Assembly: GCA_947472645.1 (NCBI GenBank)
Contig: CANJBQ010000006.1
Coordinates: 1-64,000 of the forward strand
Reading direction: 5' to 3'
Origin: Burkholderiaceae bacterium
GTDB taxonomy: Bacteria; Pseudomonadota; Gammaproteobacteria; Burkholderiales; Burkholderiaceae
Length of the DNA stretch: 64,000 nucleotides
The notes under the pieces are model-generated. The model made no database searches. It was not told the DNA's origin and saw only the letters and a list, made by a program, of their open reading frames with translations. Below, one piece after another: positions 35,204 to 43,674 of this stretch. Numbering within the stretch: position 1 is the stretch's first letter; every line of letters starts with the position of its first letter. The translations under genes and the position numbers were made by a program.

Positions 35204-36370
35204 ATGTTCTCGAATTCAAAGACATCATCTAAGGTAAAACAGTTACTCTTGATTGGAGCATTAGGGTTTTCCTCTATTTCTTCATTTGCTCAAGAAAAAG
35301 TCATCCGTATCAGCATACTTTCCCCCATCTCAGGTCCTGGCTCTTATTTCGGTGTTATGGGCCGCCAAGGAGCTGATCTAGCGCTTGAACAAATGAATAA
35401 AACCGGTGTTAATGGTTATAAGTTTGTGGTTGACTACCAAGACTCACAATGTTCGCCACTGGCCGCAACGAATGTGGCAAAAAAGACGCTTGAAGACTTT
35501 AAGCCTCACGTCGCAGTTGGAGAAGAGTGTTCAGATGCCACTTTAGCGGTAGCTCCTATTTTTGAGGAGGCTAAAGTTCCTTTATTAAATGCTGGTTCTG
35601 CCACCAATAAATTTACCGAATCTGGATATAAGTACGCCTTTCGTATTTTCCCGAACGCTCGCCAACAAACAGATAGCTTGGCAATGAATGTTTCGAAAAA
35701 AATGGGTGCTAAAACAGCCGTTCTTTTGAATGAAAAAACTAATGCCGGTATTGATATTGCGGATACCTTCGAAAAAACTTTTACAGCCAATGGCGGTAAG
35801 GTTTTAGCCCGTATCGAATTTGCTAGGGATGTGAATGACTTTACAGCGATTGCCACACGCATCGCTTCCTTGGGTCCAGTCGATGTTCTATTAACTTCGG
35901 CCTTAGAAGGTCAAACTGTTAAATTAGCTCAAGCCCTTGCTCAAGCGGGTATCACTAAAGGTGGTGGTGGTAAAGCAGTTCAAATCGGTACTATTTGGTT
36001 GCCTTGGGGCTTTGATCAAAAAGCAGGTAAAGCATCTTTGGGTTATACCAAAATCGTTCAATTTGACCCGAATGAAAACCGCCCAGTAGTACAAAATTTC
36101 GTGAAAACATTTAAAGCGAAATATGGTGCAGATGTCGTTCCTACTCATATCAATTCACATGCATTTGATACGATGATGTTAATTGCTGAGGCAGTTCGTC
36201 GCGGTGCTAATGATTCTGAATCCATCAAAAATGAATTCTTAAAAATGAAAGATGTTGAAATGACTACTGGAAAAATTACGTTTGGTCCTGATGGTCAAAA
36301 TCAGAATTTGTCAGTAATTCATTACGTTGAAACTCAAGCTGACTACAGTTGGAAAGCCTTGAACTGGTAA
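35204..36370 (+). CDS. ABC transporter periplasmic binding protein, branched-chain amino acid/aromatic type (LivK family)
   Basis: 388 residues from the ATG at 35204; GGAGA lies seven bases upstream and includes the alternative TTG at 35192. Signal peptide core LLLIGALGFSSISS, cleavage near SFAQ/E. ISILSPISGPGSYFGVMGRQGADLALEQ is the classic type I periplasmic-fold opening, and VGEECSDATLAVAPIFEEAKVPLL the ligand region. It is the receptor for the importer encoded next. In this setting the ligand is more likely an aromatic acid than an amino acid, which is inference. An intrinsic terminator follows. Confidence 0.9.
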   Translation: MFSNSKTSSKVKQLLLIGALGFSSISSFAQEKVIRISILSPISGPGSYFGVMGRQGADLALEQMNKTGVNGYKFVVDYQDSQCSPLAATNVAKKTLEDFKPHVAVGEECSDATLAVAPIFEEAKVPLLNAGSATNKFTESGYKYAFRIFPNARQQTDSLAMNVSKKMGAKTAVLLNEKTNAGIDIADTFEKTFTANGGKVLARIEFARDVNDFTAIATRIASLGPVDVLLTSALEGQTVKLAQALAQAGITKGGGGKAVQIGTIWLPWGFDQKAGKASLGYTKIVQFDPNENRPVVQNFVKTFKAKYGADVVPTHINSHAFDTMMLIAEAVRRGANDSESIKNEFLKMKDVEMTTGKITFGPDGQNQNLSVIHYVETQADYSWKALNW

Positions 36371-36398
36371 TGATTTATTTATAACTCATCATTAAAAT

Positions 36399-36432
36399 GC
36401 CCAGTGGCCATTAAATCCCTGGGCGTTTTTTT
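36399..36432 (+). terminator. Intrinsic terminator inside the liv-type operon
   Basis: GCCCAG (36399-36404) pairs with CTGGGC (36419-36424) over a 14-base loop and is followed by a T-run to about 36432. It lies between the binding-protein gene and the first permease gene. Partial termination here would give excess receptor over membrane subunits, a known pattern in ABC importer operons. Confidence 0.7.
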
Positions 36433-36471
36433 CGATTTCTCAATATCACACGAACTTAACTTTAGGAATTT

Positions 36472-37359
36472 ATGGGCGACTTCGCAAGCTTAATCCTCCA
36501 GCAATGCATTAATGGCGTTGTGATGGGTTGTCTATATGTCATGGTTGCTCTTGGTCTTACCCTGATTTATGGGGTTATGAATCAAATTAATTTTGCCCAT
36601 GCTGACTTTGTCACATTAGGTGCATTTGCTTCCTTCTTTTTTGTGAAATGGATGGGTGGAGGCTACCTATTAAGTATCGGCGTGTCATTCATTGCCGGTG
36701 GTTTACTTGGCTATATTATTAACCTCACTATTTTTGCTCCACTACGTGAGCGTGGTGATGAATTACGCCCCTTGATTGCCACCATTGGGGCGTCGGTCCT
36801 CCTTGAAAATGGTGCTTTAGTGATCTTTGGACCAATTCCTTATCAATTCGATACCCCTTATGGTGACGTTATTCGTTTTGGGAAAATATTTTTTACTGAA
36901 CAAAGTTTATTGGTTGTTGTCGTTGCCTCTGCTGCGATCGCTGGTCTTTATGCATTTATGAAATTTACATTCACCGGTAAAGCGCTCAGGGCTATTTCAC
37001 AAGACCGTGAAACAGCGGGCCTCATGGGAATCAATCAGGCATACCTGATTATGCTAACAATTGTGATTGCTTCTGCGATGGCCGGAATGGCTGGTGCTAT
37101 GCTTGGACCGATCCTCGTTCTAACTCCATTTGCAGGTGCCTCAGTGGTCGTAAAGTCATTTGCAATTGTCATTATTGGCGGCTTTGGCAATATGGAAGGA
37201 ACCATCATTGCTGGACTTCTAGTCGGTTTGATTGAAGCCTTTACCACTCAGTATTTAGGTTCTGGAATTATTGATCTCGTGGTGTTTGGACTCTTACTTG
37301 TGATGTTGCTGGTCAAACCAACTGGCCTGATCGCAGAAAAGAAAGAAGAAAATGTCTGA
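36472..37359 (+). CDS. livH: ABC transporter permease, LivH family
   Basis: 295 residues, about eight membrane segments. LIYGVMNQINFAHADFVTLGAF at the N-terminus is the LivH signature, and GKALRAISQDRETAGLMGIN the cytoplasmic coupling loop that contacts the ATPases. It forms the inner-membrane channel with the LivM-type protein encoded next (eight-base overlap). The symbol gives the family; the substrate may not be branched-chain amino acids. Confidence 0.92.
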   Translation: MGDFASLILQQCINGVVMGCLYVMVALGLTLIYGVMNQINFAHADFVTLGAFASFFFVKWMGGGYLLSIGVSFIAGGLLGYIINLTIFAPLRERGDELRPLIATIGASVLLENGALVIFGPIPYQFDTPYGDVIRFGKIFFTEQSLLVVVVASAAIAGLYAFMKFTFTGKALRAISQDRETAGLMGINQAYLIMLTIVIASAMAGMAGAMLGPILVLTPFAGASVVVKSFAIVIIGGFGNMEGTIIAGLLVGLIEAFTTQYLGSGIIDLVVFGLLLVMLLVKPTGLIAEKKEENV

Positions 37360-38353
37360 TGCCATGATCAAAAAATCACTCTTCCCTCGTTGGGTTTGGT
37401 ACTCACTTGCGATATTAGTCGTAATCGCCTTACCGATTATTGCTGGCGGCTCGGCTTATTGGAAAAGTATCTTAATCTCTATTGTTTTAAATATCATGCT
37501 GGCCATGTCATTAAACCTTATTTTGGGATACACAGGTCAACTTCATCTCGGTCACTCTGCTTTTTATGGTGTTGGCGCCTACGCCACCACACTACTCATT
37601 CAAAAAGCCGGTATGAATTTTTGGGTAGCAATGGTCATGAGCTCCATGCTGGCAGGCTTTATCGGCATACTCTTGGCCTTCTTTGCCACTCGACTACGAG
37701 GGCATTACTTAGCGATTGCTTCGATGGCATTTGGCGTGATTTTGTACCAAGTGTTAATCAATTGGGATAGCATGACTTCAGGGCCTTTAGGTATCTACGG
37801 TATTGCACCGCCACCTCCAATGAATATTTTTGGTAACGAAATCAAATTCAACAATAAAGTGAACCTGTTTTATTTAATTAGTACCGTAGCGATCTTGGTC
37901 TTTATCTTTTTAGATAACATTTTGCGCTCTCCAATCGGTGAAACGTTAAGGGCAGTGCGAGAAGATGAAGTTTCCGCGGCATCTCTAGGCATCAATACAA
38001 AGCTTTGGAAAATGTTTTCATTTGGAATAGGTGCTGCGATAGCCGGTCTAGCAGGTTCTTTTTACCCTGGCTTTGTAGGCACATTGGTTCCCGACGCATT
38101 TATTGTTGTGGAATCCTTTACGTATTTAGCAATGGTCATTGTTGGTGGCATGGGAACAATGATAGGTCCTATCATTGGGGCTATTGTTCTGACACTTTTA
38201 CCCGAAGTACTGCGTGGCATCGGTGATGCTAGGCTCCTCGTTTATGGTCTATCTTTAACGCTTGTCGTTTTATTTATGCCGGGTGGAATTTTGCAGGGCA
38301 TTAAAGCATTAAAACCGAAAAAAGCCTCCTCAACCACTACAAATATTTCATAA
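37352..38353 (+). CDS. livM: ABC transporter permease, LivM family
   Basis: 333 residues with about nine membrane segments. NLILGYTGQLHLGHSAFYGVGAY is the LivM signature and GETLRAVREDEVSAASLGIN the coupling loop. The start lies within the last eight bases of livH. It ends two bases before the first ATPase gene. Second half of the heterodimeric membrane channel. Confidence 0.92.
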   Translation: MSDAMIKKSLFPRWVWYSLAILVVIALPIIAGGSAYWKSILISIVLNIMLAMSLNLILGYTGQLHLGHSAFYGVGAYATTLLIQKAGMNFWVAMVMSSMLAGFIGILLAFFATRLRGHYLAIASMAFGVILYQVLINWDSMTSGPLGIYGIAPPPPMNIFGNEIKFNNKVNLFYLISTVAILVFIFLDNILRSPIGETLRAVREDEVSAASLGINTKLWKMFSFGIGAAIAGLAGSFYPGFVGTLVPDAFIVVESFTYLAMVIVGGMGTMIGPIIGAIVLTLLPEVLRGIGDARLLVYGLSLTLVVLFMPGGILQGIKALKPKKASSTTTNIS

Positions 38354-38354
38354 C

Positions 38355-39134
38355 ATGTCTGAACATATTCTTGAAGTAAAAAATCTGTGTAAGTATTTTG
38401 GTGGCGTAAAAGCAGTGGATGGAATTTCTTTAAAAGTTCCTAAAAACAAAATACAAGCAATCATTGGTCCCAATGGTGCGGGTAAATCGACAACGCTGAA
38501 TCTTTTATCTGGAACGTATTTTCCAACATCCGGAAATATTTCTTATTTAGATAAAGATGTGACTACTTTAGCGCTTCATCAAAGAGTGCACTTGGGGATT
38601 GCTAGAACCTTCCAAAAAATACGCTTATTTAAACAATTATCCGTTTTAGATAATGTCATTGCAGGTTTTCATATCCATCATCACATTCCATTTTGGGAAT
38701 ACATTATTCCTGCTAAAGCATTTAAAAAAGATCGTCAAGATTGCCAAGAAGAAGCGATGGGGCTCCTCAAATTTGTTGGCCTCTCAGACCGAGCTCATGA
38801 CCGCGCAGGGTCTCTGGCCTACGGTCAACAACGATTGCTCGAGATTGCTAGAGCACTTGCAACCCGCCCTCAACTATTCATGCTCGATGAACCTGCCGCC
38901 GGTCTTAACGATACAGAGGTTCAATTTCTGATGGATCGGTTAATCGAATTAAAAGAAAAAAATATGACCATTATTGTGGTTGAACACAATATGAAACTCG
39001 TCATGAATGTTGCTGATCAAATTTTTGTCATGGATCATGGAGAATATTTATTCGATGGTCAACCAGCGGATGTTCAATCTAATCCTAAAGTGATTGCAGC
39101 TTACCTCGGTGCAGATGATGAGGTGAGTGTATGA
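38355..39134 (+). CDS. livG: ABC transporter ATP-binding protein, LivG family
   Basis: 259 residues. Walker A GPNGAGKST, signature SLAYGQQRLLEIARAL, Walker B LFMLDEPAAG, switch His in VVEHNM. The YGQQ form of the signature and the long loop after the Q-loop (HIHHHIPFWEY) are LivG features. It powers import with LivF; the stop overlaps the livF start by four bases (ATGA). Confidence 0.94.
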   Translation: MSEHILEVKNLCKYFGGVKAVDGISLKVPKNKIQAIIGPNGAGKSTTLNLLSGTYFPTSGNISYLDKDVTTLALHQRVHLGIARTFQKIRLFKQLSVLDNVIAGFHIHHHIPFWEYIIPAKAFKKDRQDCQEEAMGLLKFVGLSDRAHDRAGSLAYGQQRLLEIARALATRPQLFMLDEPAAGLNDTEVQFLMDRLIELKEKNMTIIVVEHNMKLVMNVADQIFVMDHGEYLFDGQPADVQSNPKVIAAYLGADDEVSV

Positions 39135-39847
39135 GTAAATTGATCGAAGCGATTGACCTAGAAATCGCTTATGGAGATGTAGCAGCTTGCCAAAACATCA
39201 GTTTCTTTGTTGAAGAAGGTGAAATTGTAACCTTCGTTGGATCTAATGGCGCCGGAAAATCAACTACGATGCGTGCGGTTGCTGGCGCTATGTATCCCCG
39301 CAAAGGAAAAATCTTATTTGATGGTAAAGATATTACTAGAATGCCATCATTTGAGCGCAATCAATTAGGCATTGCTCTTGTGCCTGAGGGGCGTCATGTT
39401 TTTCCCTACCTCACTGTGATGGAAAATCTGGAGATGGGTGGCTATAAGTTCAGAAATGATCGTGCCAAATTTAATACCTTGGTAGAGAAAATGGTAACTA
39501 TGTTTCCCAAGTTAAAAGCTCGTGCAAAACAAAATGCTGGAACGCTGTCCGGTGGGGAACAACAAATGCTCGTCATTGGACGTGCCTTGATGTCGGAGCC
39601 ACGTTTACTTTGCATGGATGAACCCTCACTCGGTTTAGCGCCTATCATCGTCCAAGATATTTTTAAAACCATTAAAGAAATTAATGCCCAAGGTACTACT
39701 GTTCTTTTGGTGGAACAAAATGCTCGCTATGCTCTATCCACCGCTTCTCGTGGTTATGTTTTACAAACTGGGCGTATATTAACCAGCGGCCATTGTAGTG
39801 ACCTCATTAAAGACCCGAAAATAAAAGAAGCTTATTTAGGTAGTTAA
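39131..39847 (+). CDS. livF: ABC transporter ATP-binding protein, LivF family
   Basis: 238 residues. Walker A GSNGAGKST, signature LSGGEQQMLVIGRAL, Walker B LLCMDEPSLGL, and the switch region VLLVEQNARYAL with the LivF-type Gln in place of His. It completes the K-H-M-G-F importer. An SDR gene follows 17 bases later with its own ribosome site, so importer and catabolic genes are probably one transcription unit. Confidence 0.94.
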   Translation: MSKLIEAIDLEIAYGDVAACQNISFFVEEGEIVTFVGSNGAGKSTTMRAVAGAMYPRKGKILFDGKDITRMPSFERNQLGIALVPEGRHVFPYLTVMENLEMGGYKFRNDRAKFNTLVEKMVTMFPKLKARAKQNAGTLSGGEQQMLVIGRALMSEPRLLCMDEPSLGLAPIIVQDIFKTIKEINAQGTTVLLVEQNARYALSTASRGYVLQTGRILTSGHCSDLIKDPKIKEAYLGS

Positions 39848-39864
39848 ATTACCCGGAGACAAGA

Positions 39865-40644
39865 ATGCATAATTATTTAAACAATTACTCACTCGACAAT
39901 AAAGTCGCAATCGTTACTGGCGCAGGTCAAGGCATAGGACGCGCCATTGCGATGGCGTTTGCTGCAGCAGGTGCCAAAGTGGGCTGCTTAGACTTTCAAG
40001 TTGAAAACGCTAAAAGAACTGCCGCTGAAATTACCGCAGCTGGGGGTCAAGCCATCGGTGTTTATGTTGATGTCAGCAAAGAAGATGACGTTAAAAAAGC
40101 TGTCAAAGAACTTGTCGATCATTACGGTTCTGGTTTACACATACTTCTCAATGGAGCTGCTTATAAAGACCCAAGTGGCACTGTTGAAGAATATGATTTT
40201 CTAGAATGGAATAAAGTTCTTGCGGTGAACTTAACCGGAGTATATCTCATGAGTAAATACGCGATCCCACATATGCGCAAAGCTGGTGGTGGCTCTATTA
40301 TTCATATTGCTTCACAGCTTGGAAGAGTTGGTACGGCAGGCAGATCTGTTTACTGCGCAGTAAAAGGTGCCTTAATTAACTTAGCTCGAGCAATGGCAGT
40401 TGATCATTCAGCAGAAGGTATCCGCACAAACACCGTTTCTCCTGGTGCTATTGAAACTGATCGGATGTTATTACGCTTTGGCACTTTTGAAAATGCTAGA
40501 AAAGAATTAGGTCCCTTACACCTAGTTGGTCGCTTGGGTCAACCTGAAGAAATCGCCATGGCAGCAGTCTATCTCGCCAGCGATGCTTCCAAGTTCATTA
40601 CTGGATCTGATTTATTAATCGATGGTGGTTACGCAGCACAATAA
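39865..40644 (+). CDS. Short-chain dehydrogenase/reductase (classical SDR)
   Basis: 259 residues. Nucleotide loop TGAGQGIG, NAA-type motif in LLNGAAYKD, catalytic Ser in IASQLG, Tyr/Lys in YCAVKG, and a C-terminal FITGSDLLIDGGY. Lying between the importer and a Rieske oxygenase, it could be the cis-dihydrodiol dehydrogenase that rearomatises the oxygenase product, as BenD does; the sequence alone shows only the SDR fold. Ribosome site CGGAGA. Confidence 0.87.
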   Translation: MHNYLNNYSLDNKVAIVTGAGQGIGRAIAMAFAAAGAKVGCLDFQVENAKRTAAEITAAGGQAIGVYVDVSKEDDVKKAVKELVDHYGSGLHILLNGAAYKDPSGTVEEYDFLEWNKVLAVNLTGVYLMSKYAIPHMRKAGGGSIIHIASQLGRVGTAGRSVYCAVKGALINLARAMAVDHSAEGIRTNTVSPGAIETDRMLLRFGTFENARKELGPLHLVGRLGQPEEIAMAAVYLASDASKFITGSDLLIDGGYAAQ

Positions 40645-40680
40645 ATGTTATTTGTGATGATTCCTTTGAAAGGATAACCC

Positions 40681-41934
40681 ATGAAAATTGATTGGTCTCG
40701 GAATGACTATTCCAGTATTCCCTATTATTTGTACCATGATGAATCCATCTATCAGGAAGAAATGGAGAAGATCTTTCGTGGCCCCTGCTGGAGTTTTGTT
40801 GGCTTTGAAGCGGAAATTCCAAAGGTAGGTGATTTTAGAACTTCATGGATTGGTGATACACCGATCGTCGTCTCAAGAAGTGATGATGGGCATGTCCATG
40901 CTTTTATTAATCGTTGTAGCCATCGTGGTGCTCAAATCGTTCGTGAACCGAGCGGTAATGCTCCCCAAGATCATGTCTGCATTTACCACCGATGGTGCTA
41001 CTCGAAAAGTGGCGAACTCATTGGTATACCATTTAAAAGAGGACTCAAAGGTGAAGGCGGAATGCCCAAAGACTTTGATATGAAAGCCGCATCTCCCAAA
41101 AAGTTACATCTTGCCAACTTCCACGGCGTGCTGTTCGTAACATTTTCAGATCAATCCGAAAGTATTGAAGATTACCTGGGTGAATTCGGTCGAAGCCTCA
41201 TAAAACGCTTCATGTACAAACCCATTAAGATTCTCGGCTATACCCGCCAGATGGTAAATGGTAACTGGAAGCTTTACGCTGAAAACTTAAGAGATACTTA
41301 TCACGCTAGTTTATTACATGAGTTTTTTGTCACTTATGGCGTGGACCGTGCCACCCAAAAAGGTGGTGTCATGATGGATGAACGACACCGTCATAATATG
41401 AACTATGCCTTCGCATCATCCGATACCCAAGAAGACGCCAATAAAGCCTATGAAAATATTAGCGGAGTCAATCTTGACCGTATGCGTCTGTCTGATGGCA
41501 AATTACTCAAATACATTCGTGAATTTGAGGACGGAATGAATCTTGCCGCCCCTACTTTTTTTCCGAATGGCATCATTGTGCAAATTAATAATAGTCTAGC
41601 TTGCCGACAAATACGGCCAAAAGGCCCCGACTCCTTTGAAATCTTTCAGACTGTATTTGGTTATGAAGATGATTCAGAAGAAATGTCGCGTCATCGGCTG
41701 ATTTCCGCGAATTTGGTTGGGCCTGCTGGCTTTGTCAGCATGGAAGATGGGGAGGCGATTGAGCTCGTTCAAAAATCAACGAAGAATGATCTAGAAAGTC
41801 ACAACATAATGGAGATGGGTGGACGCGGAGAGATTAAAAATCTCGAGCACCGTGTGACAGAAACTCCTGTTCGTGGCTTTTGGTCTTATTGGGCAGAGCT
41901 CATGGGAGTAGAAGCACAGGATGGTGTTAGGTGA
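40681..41934 (+). CDS. Rieske aromatic-ring-hydroxylating oxygenase, alpha subunit (salicylate/anthranilate type)
   Basis: 417 residues. Rieske [2Fe-2S] ligands Cys79, His81, Cys100 and His103 (C-x-H-x18-C-x2-H). Mononuclear iron site in ENLRDTYHASLLH: bridging Asp205, His208, His213, and distal Asp356 in SMEDGEAIE. The region from GNWKLYAEN on, including MDERHRH and GPAGFVSMEDGE, resembles what I recall of salicylate 5-hydroxylase NagG and anthranilate dioxygenase AndAc. Substrate is probably a hydroxy- or aminobenzoate. No ferredoxin or reductase gene is adjacent. AAAGGA precedes the ATG. Confidence 0.9.
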   Translation: MKIDWSRNDYSSIPYYLYHDESIYQEEMEKIFRGPCWSFVGFEAEIPKVGDFRTSWIGDTPIVVSRSDDGHVHAFINRCSHRGAQIVREPSGNAPQDHVCIYHRWCYSKSGELIGIPFKRGLKGEGGMPKDFDMKAASPKKLHLANFHGVLFVTFSDQSESIEDYLGEFGRSLIKRFMYKPIKILGYTRQMVNGNWKLYAENLRDTYHASLLHEFFVTYGVDRATQKGGVMMDERHRHNMNYAFASSDTQEDANKAYENISGVNLDRMRLSDGKLLKYIREFEDGMNLAAPTFFPNGIIVQINNSLACRQIRPKGPDSFEIFQTVFGYEDDSEEMSRHRLISANLVGPAGFVSMEDGEAIELVQKSTKNDLESHNIMEMGGRGEIKNLEHRVTETPVRGFWSYWAELMGVEAQDGVR

Positions 41935-42386
41935 TAAACATCAACAACCTTCTTGCTGAATATGGTCTGCTGTTAGATGAGGATCGATTAGAAGAATGGG
42001 TGGATCTATTTACAGAAGATGCTCAGTACAAAGTGGTTACTCGCGAAAATAAAAAACTCAATTTACCCTTAGCTGTTATCTGGTGCGATAACAAGAATAT
42101 GCTTCGTGATCGCATCCACTCCTACCGTCATGTGAATGAACATAATCTTCATTGGGACCGACACATCATTGGCCATCCACGGATTCAACCAATCAACGCC
42201 ACAGAATGGCAAGTTCAGGCAAGCTACAGCCTTTTCCAAACTACTCTAGAAGGCAGATCGATTCTGTTTAGTGTGGGCGCCTATGATTTTCAAATGATTC
42301 AAGAAAATGGCGTACTTAAAATTAACTTCCTTGAGGTCATCTCTGACACTGGATCTTTTGAGACCTTATTAGCAACCCCTATTTAA
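41931..42386 (+). CDS. Rieske oxygenase beta subunit (NTF2-like)
   Basis: 151 residues, cone-shaped NTF2-like fold with the typical opening LLAEYGLLLDEDRLEEWVDLFTED-type helix, written here in shortened form as DEDRLEEWVDLF, and a later RHIIGHPRI strand. It starts with GTG overlapping the alpha-subunit stop by four bases (GTGA). It stabilises the alpha3beta3 hexamer. A Bug gene follows eight bases later. Confidence 0.88.
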   Translation: MININNLLAEYGLLLDEDRLEEWVDLFTEDAQYKVVTRENKKLNLPLAVIWCDNKNMLRDRIHSYRHVNEHNLHWDRHIIGHPRIQPINATEWQVQASYSLFQTTLEGRSILFSVGAYDFQMIQENGVLKINFLEVISDTGSFETLLATPI

Positions 42387-42393
42387 TTTAGTC

Positions 42394-43368
42394 ATGAAAT
42401 TACATTATTTATTTTTCGTATCTTTGTTAGGCTTTAGTCAGTTTTGTTTTTCAGCCGATACCCCGTTGAGCTATCCCAACCGCCCAATACATATCATCAT
42501 TCCTCTTGCTGCAGGTAACTCCATTGATAACGGAGTCAGAATTATTACTCAAAAAATCACTCAAAATACAGGTATGCAATTTGTGATTGAGTCGTTACCT
42601 GGAGCCGCTGGCGCTATTGGTGCTGACAAAGTAGCTAAATCTTCGCCTGACGGATACACCTTAGGTGTTTTTAACGACAGTATTTTAACCATGGTTCCTA
42701 ACATTCAAACTAAATTACCATGGGATCCAAACAAAGACTTTATGCCGATTTCTATGGGTGGGAAAATTGAACTGGGTTTGATTGTGTCTCCATCAAATCC
42801 AGCAAACAGTGCGGCAGATCTGATTGCATTTGCTAAAAAAAATCCCAGTAAGTTAAATTATGGCTCTGGTGGAAATGGTAGCCCCCAACATATTGCGATG
42901 GCTTTACTCAACTCTCAAGCGGGTACGTCGATGACACATGTACCCTATAAAGGTATTATGCAAGCAGCCACCGGTGTTGCTGGTGGAGAGGTCGACGTTG
43001 CCTTAATCGCTGTATCGAGTTTAAAAGGGTTGGCACAAGCAGGAAAGCTGAAGTTCATTAGTGTAGCTACCTCTCAACGACTACCTCAATTCCCCAACAT
43101 ACCAACTATTTCAGAGTCGGGTGTGCCCGGTTTTGAATTCACGGCTTGGTTTGCTTTTATGGCCCCTCAAGGTACTCCTAAGTCAATCATTCAACAATTA
43201 AATTCTGAAATAAAAAAAGCCCTAACTGACCAAGAGGTTCGAGAAAAAATGCTCGGCCAAGGACTTAATCCTTCAAGCAACAATCCTGAAGAATTAAGTC
43301 AGTTAATTAATATTCAACTAACGAGTTATGGAAATTTAATTAAAAAAATGGGCTTACAACCTGAATAA
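42394..43368 (+). CDS. Bug/TctC-family periplasmic receptor
   Basis: 324 residues, last gene of the Liv/Rieske unit. Signal peptide core LFFVSLLGFSQFCFS, cleavage near FSAD. Motifs: YPNRPIHIIIPLAAGNSIDNGVR (AGNS instead of PGGxS), [43 protein letters not shown]. No Shine-Dalgarno; translation may be coupled to the beta subunit. A second receptor in an operon that already encodes a full ABC importer is unusual. It converges with the DUF1330 gene three bases on. Confidence 0.9.
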   Translation: MKLHYLFFVSLLGFSQFCFSADTPLSYPNRPIHIIIPLAAGNSIDNGVRIITQKITQNTGMQFVIESLPGAAGAIGADKVAKSSPDGYTLGVFNDSILTMVPNIQTKLPWDPNKDFMPISMGGKIELGLIVSPSNPANSAADLIAFAKKNPSKLNYGSGGNGSPQHIAMALLNSQAGTSMTHVPYKGIMQAATGVAGGEVDVALIAVSSLKGLAQAGKLKFISVATSQRLPQFPNIPTISESGVPGFEFTAWFAFMAPQGTPKSIIQQLNSEIKKALTDQEVREKMLGQGLNPSSNNPEELSQLINIQLTSYGNLIKKMGLQPE

Positions 43369-43371
43369 GTT

Positions 43372-43659
43372 TTAAACGCCTTCAACAATAAATGCGTTAA
43401 AGTCGCAGGCTCCAATTCTTTTTTCTTTGGCGATTAAGTACTCTGGAGATTCAAAAAAAGCTTTCGCTGTTTCTTTATCTTTGAATTCTGTAATAACAAC
43501 CCGCGCATGAGGCATCACTCCCTCAACAACTTCTAGACCGCCACCACGCGTGACAAATTTTGCTCCGTACTTTTCTCCCGCCGCCGCAGTAAGTCCAGCA
43601 TACTCTTTGAATTTTTCTGGGTTAGTGACTGTAATTAGTGATACCAAATAAGCTGCCAT
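43372..43659 (-). CDS. DUF1330-family small protein
   Basis: 95 residues, complete: MAAYLVSLITVTNPEKFKEY opening, GGGLEVVEGVMPHARVVITEF middle and FFESPEYLIAKEKR helix, all typical of DUF1330 (dimeric ferredoxin-like alpha/beta barrel, related in fold to ABM proteins). The biochemical role of the family is not established. A very good ribosome site (AGGAGAAGG) precedes the ATG. It is the last gene of the UbiD operon, 15 bases downstream of the decarboxylase. Confidence 0.85.
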   Translation of the reverse strand: MAAYLVSLITVTNPEKFKEYAGLTAAAGEKYGAKFVTRGGGLEVVEGVMPHARVVITEFKDKETAKAFFESPEYLIAKEKRIGACDFNAFIVEGV

Positions 43660-43674
43660 ACCTTCTCCTCATTT

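Noticed and set aside
35506..35862. 118-codon open frame opposite the LivK-type gene
   Set aside because: Antisense shadow of a well-conserved binding protein; no ribosome site or family motif.
40662..40674. Odd palindrome TCCTTT-G-AAAGGA covering the ribosome site of the Rieske alpha gene
   Set aside because: At most a 5-bp stem with a 3-base loop; too weak to claim ribosome-site sequestration, and AT-rich sequence gives such matches by chance.
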